Below, one piece after another: positions 6,454 through 13,683 of a stretch of DNA of 19,118 bases; the stretch's first letter is position 1, and each line of letters begins with the position of its first letter. The notes below the pieces were generated by a model. It did no database searches, was not told the DNA's origin, and saw only the letters and a program-made list of their open reading frames with translations. The translations under genes and the position numbers were made by a program. Source of the stretch: Bacillota bacterium (GTDB taxonomy: Bacteria; Bacillota; Clostridia; Saccharofermentanales; DTU023); NCBI GenBank assembly GCA_023388605.1, contig JAEWFX010000032.1:1-19118 (forward strand), in the 5' to 3' direction.

Positions 6454-7779
6454 ATGTTATTGCATAACTTGAGACTTTTAACTAACGATGAAAAGCAGAG
6501 TTACTTTGCAGACGGTGCCGTCTGTGTACAGGGCAACGAGATTGTCGCTCTAGGTGATGCTTCTGAACTTAAACAGCGATATGCCGATGAAGAACAGATC
6601 GACATGCAAGGTCGCTTAGTGATGCCTGGCCTAATCAATGCGCACACCCATATTTACAGTGCCTATGCCAGAGGTATGAGCAATTCTAAGCCGACACGCA
6701 ACTTCATCGAGATATTGGAGAATTTGTGGTGGGCTCTGGATAAAAAATTGTCTCTGAGAGACTGCAAATTGAGCGCCTATCAGACGATGATAGAGTCTAT
6801 TAAAAACGGTGTTACCACTTTGGTCGATCACCATGCCAGCCCGTTTGCTTGTGAAGGTTCGCTCGACCAATTAGCTGAGGCTGCGACAGAGTTAGGAATA
6901 CGTGCAGATCTTTGTTATGAACTCAGTGATCGCGACGGAGTAGAGAAGCGTGATCAGGGAGTAGCAGAAAATATTCGCTTCATTAAACGCTTACAAGATC
7001 AGCCGCACGATCTGTTGCGCGCCCACTTCGGTATGCATGCTCTGTTTACTCTGAACGACGAAAGTATGCAGATGGTTGCAGATGCCTGCGAAAAATATCA
7101 AGCCCCTGTCCACTGCCACTGCGCTGAGGGTATCGAGGATGAATACGACAGCGTCAAGCAACATGGCTGCCGTGTAATCGAGCGTATGTCGCACTACAAT
7201 TTGCTCAATGATCGCTCTTTTGTCGTCCACCTCTGCCATGTCAATGCGCGTGAGATGGATATCATCGCTGAGAATAAGGCCATAGCCGTACATAACCCGC
7301 AGAGCAATATGGGCAATGCTGTAGGACGCACCCCTGTACGTCAATTGCTGGATAGAGGCATTTTATTAGGCTTAGGAACAGATGCCTACACCAACGACAT
7401 GATTGTATCTGTAGCCAATGCTAAGACCTTGCTCTCACATGATTTGGCAGATCCGACTCACGGTTTCGGTGAAGCTGCGACTCTGTTGCTGAACAACAAT
7501 CCTAAGATCGCATCACGTCTATGGGGCAAACAATTAGGTGTACTCAAAGAGGGGGCTCTAGCTGATTTGGTCGCCTTTGACTACACGCCATACACTCCCT
7601 TTAGCGGTGATAATTTTGCTGGACATCTGATTTTCGGTTTCACTGGTAGAATGTGCACCGATTCCATGATCAACGGTAAATTTGTTATGCGTGATCGAGT
7701 TATTTTAGCTGTCGATGAGCAGGAGATCGCTGTAGAATCACAAGCACGTGCCCAAGAGTTGTGGAAACATTTCCAATAA
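6454..7779 (+). CDS. ssnA: SsnA amidohydrolase
   Basis: A 441-residue metal-dependent amidohydrolase of the cytosine/guanine-deaminase-like branch. Ligands visible: H64 and H66 in NAHTHIYSA, H220/H222 with E225 in VHCHCAEG, a His in VVHLCH (259/262) and D310 in GLGTDAYTND. LWWALDKKLS is typical of SsnA. SsnA is one of the conserved companions of selenium-dependent molybdenum hydroxylases; its substrate is most likely an aminated purine or a ring-opened derivative, by deamination or ring hydrolysis (family-level expectation). AGGAAGGTG precedes ATG 6454. ygeX starts 17 nt downstream and the two are surely co-transcribed. Confidence 0.93.
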   Translation: MLLHNLRLLTNDEKQSYFADGAVCVQGNEIVALGDASELKQRYADEEQIDMQGRLVMPGLINAHTHIYSAYARGMSNSKPTRNFIEILENLWWALDKKLSLRDCKLSAYQTMIESIKNGVTTLVDHHASPFACEGSLDQLAEAATELGIRADLCYELSDRDGVEKRDQGVAENIRFIKRLQDQPHDLLRAHFGMHALFTLNDESMQMVADACEKYQAPVHCHCAEGIEDEYDSVKQHGCRVIERMSHYNLLNDRSFVVHLCHVNAREMDIIAENKAIAVHNPQSNMGNAVGRTPVRQLLDRGILLGLGTDAYTNDMIVSVANAKTLLSHDLADPTHGFGEAATLLLNNNPKIASRLWGKQLGVLKEGALADLVAFDYTPYTPFSGDNFAGHLIFGFTGRMCTDSMINGKFVMRDRVILAVDEQEIAVESQARAQELWKHFQ

Positions 7780-7795
7780 TCTATAGGAGGATTTT

Positions 7796-9004
7796 ATGTA
7801 CGAAAATATCAAGATGACAAATATCAAAAGATGTGAGAAGGACGATCATGTCCGCGACTTTCTGAGCATGGAAGCTTGCCGCGACGTCAGTTCTTATCAC
7901 AAATCATATCCGCAATACACTGAGACTCCGCTGGTAAATCTCAAAGATACTGCAGAATATCTGGGTCTCAAAGCTCTTTACGTCAAGGACGAATCATATC
8001 GTTTCGGTCTCAACGCCTTCAAAGTATTGGGCGGTAGCTATGCCATGGGTGTCTATCTCGCTGAAAAATTAGGCCTCGATCTCTCAGAGATGACCTATGA
8101 CAAGCTGGTTTCCAAAGAAGCTAAGGAGAAATTAGGCGATATCACTTTTATCACCACCACCGACGGAAACCATGGTAGAGGTCTCGCTTGGACAGCACAA
8201 CAACTAGGCTACAAGTCGATCGTCAAAATGCCCAAAGGATCAGCACAAGAGCGTTTAGACAATATCCGTGCCTGCGGTTCAGACGCAGAGATCACTGATA
8301 TGAACTATGATGACGCTGTACGTTACTGCAATGATTTGGCTGAGAAGCATGGTTATGTCATGGTTCAGGACACTGCTTGGGAAGGATATGAAGAAATCCC
8401 CAAAAATATCATGCGCGGTTATGCCACCATGGCTTTTGAAGCAGTTGAACAACTGGGCGACGTAGTTCCTACGCATGTATTTTTACAAGCTGGTGTAGGA
8501 TCTCTGGCAGGAGCAGTAGCAGGCCTCTTAGCTAATTATTATGGAGAAAAGAAGCCTAAGATCGTCATCGTCGAGCCCAATGCCGCTGATTGCATCTATC
8601 GCACTGCTGAAGCCAAAGACGGAGAATTGCACTTCGTCGGTGGAGACATGCAGACCATCATGGCTGGTTTGGCTTGTGGTGAACCCAACAAAATCGGTTG
8701 GGATGTCTTGACTGAGACCGCTGATTACGCCGTTTCTTGCCCAGACTGGGTCGCAGCTCACGGTATGCGTCTGCTCGGCAATCCTGTTGGTAAAGACACA
8801 AAGGTTGTCTCAGGTGAAAGCGGTGCTGCTACTTCTGGATTTGTCGCTGCAGTCATGCAGCGTGAAGCATTGGCTAAGATGCGCGAAGAGTTAGGTTTGG
8901 ACGAAAACTCAGTAGTTCTCTGTTTCTCCACTGAAGGTGATACAGATCAAGCTAACTACAAAGCCATCGTCCACGAAGGTCTGCATCCTAGTTACGAACA
9001 ATAA
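7796..9004 (+). CDS. ygeX: 2,3-Diaminopropionate ammonia-lyase
   Basis: A 402-residue PLP enzyme of fold type II, matching E. coli YgeX (DpaL, 398 residues) throughout. The Schiff-base lysine is K76 in RFGLNAFKVLGGSYA. Other landmarks are TTTDGNHGRGLAW, MPKGSAQERLDNI, QDTAWEGYEEIP, the glycine-rich phosphate-binding loop QAGVGSLAGAV, GLACGEPN and SGESGAATSG. The reaction is 2,3-diaminopropionate to pyruvate and two ammonia. In this cluster it gives the carbon exit of purine breakdown into central metabolism. AGGAGG (7785-7790) sits ideally before ATG 7796. A hairpin without U tract follows the gene. Confidence 0.96.
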   Translation: MYENIKMTNIKRCEKDDHVRDFLSMEACRDVSSYHKSYPQYTETPLVNLKDTAEYLGLKALYVKDESYRFGLNAFKVLGGSYAMGVYLAEKLGLDLSEMTYDKLVSKEAKEKLGDITFITTTDGNHGRGLAWTAQQLGYKSIVKMPKGSAQERLDNIRACGSDAEITDMNYDDAVRYCNDLAEKHGYVMVQDTAWEGYEEIPKNIMRGYATMAFEAVEQLGDVVPTHVFLQAGVGSLAGAVAGLLANYYGEKKPKIVIVEPNAADCIYRTAEAKDGELHFVGGDMQTIMAGLACGEPNKIGWDVLTETADYAVSCPDWVAAHGMRLLGNPVGKDTKVVSGESGAATSGFVAAVMQREALAKMREELGLDENSVVLCFSTEGDTDQANYKAIVHEGLHPSYEQ

Positions 9005-9011
9005 TGTTGAA

Positions 9012-9030
9012 GGGCTCGGTATCCGAGCCC
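9012..9030 (+). other. Intercistronic hairpin after ygeX, no U tract
   Basis: GGGCTCGG (9012-9019), loop TAT, CCGAGCCC (9023-9030): a perfect 8-bp GC-rich stem 7 nt after the stop. The following ATATGTATG is not a T run, so it more likely protects the upstream mRNA 3' end or marks a processing site than terminates. Confidence 0.6.
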
Positions 9031-9100
9031 ATATGTATGTAAGGTAGGAAGAGTTTCCGCCAATGATCGTTTGTGGGAGAGCGATCGAGGAAGGATCAAT

Positions 9101-10840
9101 ATGAGTGATGTGATGAGAGCGATACCTTTTGCAGAACTATTGCGCCAGGTACGCGAAGAGTATCAAAGTTACAAGACAATTTTTCAGATCAAGCAGATTA
9201 CACGTGTTGCAGATTTAGAGAGTGAGGAATTACCTTCAGTTGAGATTTTCGGTCAACATCTGGAATTGCCTATGGGTGTCGCTGCTGGTCCGCACACACA
9301 ATTAGCACAGAATTTAGCAGCCTGTTATGCAGCTGGTGCCCGCTTCATGGAAGTTAAGACTATCCAGAAGTTGTACGGCGAAGATCTAGGAATACCGCGT
9401 CCTTGCATCCGTGCTGAAGATGAAGGCTACAATGTTGAGTGGTCGAGTGAGTTCTCACCCCAAGACGCTCTAGCAGAATATGTCAAAGGCTATTTTCTGT
9501 GTAAGTTTATCGCCAAAGAATACGGCCTCGGTGATCCCGATGGATTTATTTTCAATATTTCCTGTGGATACAACTATGAAGGTCTTAAAGATCCTTCAGT
9601 CGATTACTACATCGAGACCATGAAGGATGCCTCCAACACTGAAATTTTCCGTGAATGTCGTCAAGTCTTGTTAGATCAAGTCGATCAATTCGAAAATGTC
9701 GACCGCGAATTTATAGAGAATATCAGCCCTGCGATCAGTAAATCTCTGACTTTGTCGACCATGCATGGTTGTCCTCCCGATGAGATCGAGAAGATGGCCA
9801 GCTACTGCTTGACCGAGAAAAAGATCAATCTCTATGTCAAGTGCAATCCCACACTGTTGGGCTATGAGCGAGTCAAAGAGATTCTGGACACGTTAGGTTT
9901 TGGTTATATTAAATTCGGCGAAGCTCAGTTCCAAGCAGATCTGCAATTAGAGCAAGCCGTGCCTATGCTGCGACGTCTGCAAGATACTGCTAAAGAGATG
10001 GGTCTGACATTTGGCGTCAAATTGACCAATACTTTCCAAACAGATATTGAGAGCGAAGAGTTGCCTGGCAAAAATATGTACATGTCTGGTCGCTCGCTCT
10101 TCCCCTTATCGATCGAAGTAGCCAAGGTTTTGAGCCGTGAATTTGACGGCAAATTGCCGATGTCTTTCAGCGGTGGTGCTGATTCTTACAATATCTCAGA
10201 TTTGATGGCCACCAATATCTGCCCGATCACACTCTGTACAGTGCTCTTGCGTCCACGCGGTGTCAACAAATTGGCAGACTTAGCCAAGAAGGTTGCTGCA
10301 GCTAAATTGCCGGCACATACAGCTCAAGCTCAAGGAACGGCCGATGATTCAGCTCTGTACATCGACAGCGAGAAGTTAAATGCTCTATGTGATGGCATAT
10401 TGGAAGATAAGCACTATATCAAGACTCCTGCACAGCTAAAACGCAATTTCAAATATGGCCATTATCTAGGACCGCGCAGCGATAATTTCCGCTGTCGTGT
10501 ACTCTGTGGTAACTGCGTAGATGTCTGTCCTAACAGAGCGAATGACATCATTGATCTAGGAGATGGTGACCGTGTTGTCTTACATATAGATCGCAATTGC
10601 AATGAGTGTGGTAACTGTCAATTCTCCTGTGTAGAACCTTGCTGGCCCTATCGCGATCGTCTGACGATTTTTCACAGTGAAGAAGATTTCCACAATAGCG
10701 AAAACAAGGGAATCTGTTTCTTGTCAGAAGATCAATTCGCTTATCGTTTAGAAAATGAAGGCAAGGCTAGCTTTGCTGATCTACCTGCAGAGATCAAAGC
10801 TTTAGCTGATGCCATCCGTACACAACGTCCATACTTATAA
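9101..10840 (+). CDS. ygfK: Compact YgfK-like DHOD-type/iron-sulfur oxidoreductase
   Basis: A 579-residue protein. Residues 1 to about 420 align with the N-terminal dihydroorotate/dihydropyrimidine-dehydrogenase-like domain of YgfK (GVAAGPHTQLAQNL, TLSTMHGCPPDEIE, KCNPTLLGYERVKEIL, GVKLTNTF, MYMSGRSLFPLS, SFSGGAD). Residues about 455-520 are a ferredoxin-like domain with Cys 465, 469, 472, 476 and 500, 503, 506, 510 (514 extra), enough for two [4Fe-4S] clusters. E. coli YgfK is about 1030 residues because a GltD-like FAD/NAD(P)H domain and another Fe-S motif lie between these parts; here that middle segment is absent with no stop or frameshift. ATG 9101 is preferred over TTG 9071: GAGGAAGG (9087-9094) precedes it and MSDVMRAIPF matches E. 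coli MGDIMRPIPF. The selenate-reductase label of the family is historical; reduction of a purine or urate-type ring is the likelier role (inference). Confidence 0.87.
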   Translation: MSDVMRAIPFAELLRQVREEYQSYKTIFQIKQITRVADLESEELPSVEIFGQHLELPMGVAAGPHTQLAQNLAACYAAGARFMEVKTIQKLYGEDLGIPRPCIRAEDEGYNVEWSSEFSPQDALAEYVKGYFLCKFIAKEYGLGDPDGFIFNISCGYNYEGLKDPSVDYYIETMKDASNTEIFRECRQVLLDQVDQFENVDREFIENISPAISKSLTLSTMHGCPPDEIEKMASYCLTEKKINLYVKCNPTLLGYERVKEILDTLGFGYIKFGEAQFQADLQLEQAVPMLRRLQDTAKEMGLTFGVKLTNTFQTDIESEELPGKNMYMSGRSLFPLSIEVAKVLSREFDGKLPMSFSGGADSYNISDLMATNICPITLCTVLLRPRGVNKLADLAKKVAAAKLPAHTAQAQGTADDSALYIDSEKLNALCDGILEDKHYIKTPAQLKRNFKYGHYLGPRSDNFRCRVLCGNCVDVCPNRANDIIDLGDGDRVVLHIDRNCNECGNCQFSCVEPCWPYRDRLTIFHSEEDFHNSENKGICFLSEDQFAYRLENEGKASFADLPAEIKALADAIRTQRPYL

Positions 10841-10846
10841 GCTGAT

Positions 10847-10879
10847 AGAGACAAGGGTACCCTTGTCTCTATTTGTTTT
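10847..10879 (+). terminator. Perfect palindrome plus T-rich tail between ygfK and hyuA
   Basis: AGAGACAAGGG and CCCTTGTCTCT form a 24-bp perfect palindrome (10847-10870, central TA) with a 10-bp stem, followed by ATTTGTTTT. It starts 6 nt after the ygfK stop and ends 26 nt before the hyuA ATG, with no visible promoter between, so it should attenuate rather than end transcription. Confidence 0.75.
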
Positions 10880-10896
10880 CAGAAAGAGTGATCACC

Positions 10897-12288
10897 ATGT
10901 TATTGATTAAAAATGGGAAAATCGTTTTAGAAGGCGAAGTACTAGTCGGGGATCTGTTAGTCGAACAAGGTACGATCAAAAAGATCGCTCCGTCGATTAC
11001 AGTTGAAGCTGATGAGGTGATCGACGCAGAGGGATGCATAGTGTTCCCTGGTTTTATCGATCCACATGTGCATATGCAGATGACCAATGCTCTCGCGACG
11101 ACTGCTGATAGCTATGCCACTGGCAGCAAAGCTGCACTATATGGCGGCAATACGTCCATCATCAATTTTGCTACGGCTGCTCCAGGCATGAGTCTACACG
11201 AGGTGATCGCTACAGAAAAAACCAAAGCAGATCCGGAGTGTTCCTGCAATTATCTCTTCCATGTCGAGATGATCGATGTCAATGAAGGTACCCTCAAAGA
11301 GATTGCTGAATTAGCTGAAGAGGGCGTGCGTTCTTGCAAAATCTATATGGCATACGGTTTCCGTATCAGCGACGACGATGTCTATCGCACTGTGCAAGCC
11401 TGTGATCGAGCACATATGCTAGTTGAGGCACATTGTGAGAACGGTGATGTGCTAGATGCCATTGTCGAGCGTCTAGCTCAAGAGAACAAAACAGCTATCT
11501 GCCATAAGATCGAAGCTCATCCTGCTGAGGTTGAGGCAGATGCCATCTCCACCTTAGGATATGTGGGTAAATTATTAGATGCCAATATACATGTAGTACA
11601 TCTATCTTCTAAACAAGGTCTGGAAGAAGTGCGTAAATTGCGTTCGCTCGGAGCTAAAGTCACGGTCGAGACTTGTCCGCAATATCTGTATTTGGACGAA
11701 GAGGTATACCGCAATCCTGATCACTTACAGGCAGCAAAGTACATCTGTGCTCCCATTCCCCGTCGTGCAGAAGATCGTGCAGCGATTACACAAGCGCTGT
11801 TAAATGGTGAGATTCAGACTTTAGCCACTGATCACTGTGCCTACAAGTTAATCGGTCAAAAAGATGTCTCGCTCGATGATTTTAGAAAAGTTCCTGGTGG
11901 TTTGCCCGGCGTCGAAGAGCGTGCGACTCTCTGCTATACAAAGTTAGTAGCTGAAAATGGTATGTCGCTGAATGATTTCTCGGATTTGATGTCTACGAAC
12001 ACAGCTAAACTGTATGATCTTTACCCCGTCAAAGGTGTGATCTGTGAAGGGGCAGATGCTGATATAACCATCTATGATCCTTCGGTGGAGCAGACTATAT
12101 CCGCTGACAATATTCATTCAGCAGCCGAGAATACTGTATACGAAGGTCAGCGTGTAGTTGGTCGCATACGCGACGTCGTCCTCGGCGGTGAGCATGTACT
12201 CCGTGACGGAGAGTTAGTGATTACCGGTAAGGGTCGTTATCTGGCAGATGTACCTGCAAAACGTAAGCCAGTCGCTGAGCGTCTGTAA
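10897..12288 (+). CDS. hyuA: Dihydropyrimidinase/hydantoinase-family hydrolase
   Basis: A 463-residue cyclic amidohydrolase, matching E. coli HyuA/YgeZ (461 residues). Metal ligands are H57 and H59 in IDPHVHMQ, the expected carbamylated lysine K148 in SCKIYMAYG, H179 in EAHCEN, H235 in VVHLSSKQG and D312 in ATDHCAY. VETCPQYLYLDE and PGGLPGVEER are also family-typical. It hydrolyses a cyclic amide such as a hydantoin, dihydropyrimidine or partly degraded purine ring. ATG 10897 is chosen over in-frame TTG 10873, which falls in the terminator tail; a weak AGAAAGAG lies upstream, so translation initiation may be modest. It sits directly behind ygfK, whose reduced product would be a logical substrate (inference). 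Confidence 0.93.
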   Translation: MLLIKNGKIVLEGEVLVGDLLVEQGTIKKIAPSITVEADEVIDAEGCIVFPGFIDPHVHMQMTNALATTADSYATGSKAALYGGNTSIINFATAAPGMSLHEVIATEKTKADPECSCNYLFHVEMIDVNEGTLKEIAELAEEGVRSCKIYMAYGFRISDDDVYRTVQACDRAHMLVEAHCENGDVLDAIVERLAQENKTAICHKIEAHPAEVEADAISTLGYVGKLLDANIHVVHLSSKQGLEEVRKLRSLGAKVTVETCPQYLYLDEEVYRNPDHLQAAKYICAPIPRRAEDRAAITQALLNGEIQTLATDHCAYKLIGQKDVSLDDFRKVPGGLPGVEERATLCYTKLVAENGMSLNDFSDLMSTNTAKLYDLYPVKGVICEGADADITIYDPSVEQTISADNIHSAAENTVYEGQRVVGRIRDVVLGGEHVLRDGELVITGKGRYLADVPAKRKPVAERL

Positions 12289-12349
12289 TAGAGGGAAACT
12301 GTAACAAACAGACTGATGAAGATCAAAGTCAGCGAGAAAAGAGGAGAAC

Positions 12350-13642
12350 ATGGAAATCAAAGAGCAAGTAACTAAGCCTAAACAATTGCGTAAATCACAA
12401 TTGTTTGCACTGTCTATCCAACATGTAGTGTCGATGGTAGTCGGTTGTATCACCGTACCTATCATCGCTTCTTCAGTTGCTAGGCTCAACACCGAAAATC
12501 GTATCGCCATGATCCAGGCATCTCTTCTGAGTGCAGGTATCGCCGTGCTGATACAAGCCTTAGATAAACGCAAGATTATCGGTTCAGGCCTGCCCGTCAT
12601 CGTCGGCAGTGGTTTCGCATTCATCGCAGTCATGTCCTCGGTGGCTGTCAATTATGGTATATCCTATGTATTCGGTGCTCAGTTAATCGCTTCGCTCTGT
12701 GGTCTTTTGTTCGGTTTTTTCTATCGCTATATAAAAATTCTCTTCGCCCCCATAGTCAAAGCTGTCGTAGTTATGACGATAGGTATCAGTTTATCGAGTA
12801 CTGCTGTCGACTATCTGGCTGGCAGCATCAACTCGAAGTTCTACGGCACTCCCAAATCCTGGGCACTAGGTATTTTCACCTTAGTTATCACCATCATCTA
12901 CAGTCACTACGGCAAGGGGATTATCAAAGCGGCATCGACTCTACTCGGGTTGATCACCGGTTATGTCACGGGTCTAGTCTTCAACCTCGTGCATTTTGAT
13001 TCCATGATCGATCAGCCGACTTTCCGTATCCTCAAGCCCTTTAGTTTCGGTTTAGATTTTCACCTGGCGGCTATCGTGCCGTTCGTCATCATCACCTTGA
13101 TTTCTGCTGTACAAGATATGGGACAGATAGAGGCTACCACTCACGGTTTGTGGGGTAGATCCGCCCATGATGCAGAGATACGTGGCGGTATTATCGGTGA
13201 TAATCTAGGTACCCTGATCGGTGCTGTCTTCGGCGGTGCACCCAATGCCATCGCTGGCCAAAACGTCGGTATTGTAGTCACTACTCAAATCATCGATAAA
13301 CTCGTCTTCGTTTTGGCTGGTGGCATGTTGATCCTGATCGGGTTTTTCCCTCGCGTCGCCGCGGGATTTTTGACTATACCCTATTCGGTCTTAGGCGGAG
13401 CTACTATCGCTGTTTTCGGCAGCATTGCTACCACTGGTATGAAGATGTTGGCAGCAGCAGGTATGTCAAAACGCAACTTGTCCATAGCTGGTCTATCGCT
13501 AGCGATCGCCATCGGTATAACCTATCACGGAGATGCCTTCAGTCAATTCCCGAATTGGGTTTATTCTATTTTCGGCAATGCTATAGTATTATCAGCTTTA
13601 GTTTCGATTGTGTTGAATTTAACTCTGCCTCAAGAGAAGTAG
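12350..13642 (+). CDS. NCS2/NAT-family purine or pyrimidine permease
   Basis: A 430-residue, very hydrophobic protein with about 14 membrane segments, the usual NCS2 count. Landmarks are QHVVSMVVGCITVPII near the N-terminus, SAVQDMGQIEATTHGLWGR (acidic substrate-binding segment of TM8), GGIIGDNLGTLIGAVFGGAPNAIAGQNVGIVVTTQ (TM10 region) and IPYSVLGGATIAVFG. The family imports uracil, xanthine or urate with cations. The NAT signature here reads QNVGIVVTTQ, with Q at the last place where R, K or G is usual. Next to xanthine dehydrogenase, xanthine or urate is the likely cargo, but specificity cannot be assigned. AGAGGAGA precedes ATG 12350; hyuA ends 61 nt upstream. Confidence 0.9.
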   Translation: MEIKEQVTKPKQLRKSQLFALSIQHVVSMVVGCITVPIIASSVARLNTENRIAMIQASLLSAGIAVLIQALDKRKIIGSGLPVIVGSGFAFIAVMSSVAVNYGISYVFGAQLIASLCGLLFGFFYRYIKILFAPIVKAVVVMTIGISLSSTAVDYLAGSINSKFYGTPKSWALGIFTLVITIIYSHYGKGIIKAASTLLGLITGYVTGLVFNLVHFDSMIDQPTFRILKPFSFGLDFHLAAIVPFVIITLISAVQDMGQIEATTHGLWGRSAHDAEIRGGIIGDNLGTLIGAVFGGAPNAIAGQNVGIVVTTQIIDKLVFVLAGGMLILIGFFPRVAAGFLTIPYSVLGGATIAVFGSIATTGMKMLAAAGMSKRNLSIAGLSLAIAIGITYHGDAFSQFPNWVYSIFGNAIVLSALVSIVLNLTLPQEK

Positions 13643-13647
13643 GACGG

Positions 13648-13672
13648 AAAGTTATATAATGAATTCAACTTT
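13648..13672 (+). promoter_or_regulatory. Possible internal promoter/operator before xdh
   Basis: A perfect TATAAT (13655-13660) lies between inverted hexamers AAAGTT (13648-13653) and AACTTT (13667-13672), just before the ribosome binding site GAGGT. No acceptable -35 box is found 16-18 nt upstream, so it would need an activator or be inactive. Confidence 0.3.
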
Positions 13673-13683
13673 GTGAGGTAATT

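Noticed and set aside
9101..10840. YgfK considered a frameshifted or truncated pseudogene
   Set aside because: The frame is continuous, both terminal domains are intact with complete cluster cysteines, and the stop lies where the full-length protein would end; only an internal domain is absent.
12214..12651. 145-residue minus-strand reading frame across the hyuA-permease junction
   Set aside because: It overlaps the C-terminus of hyuA and the N-terminus of the permease on the other strand, with no family features.
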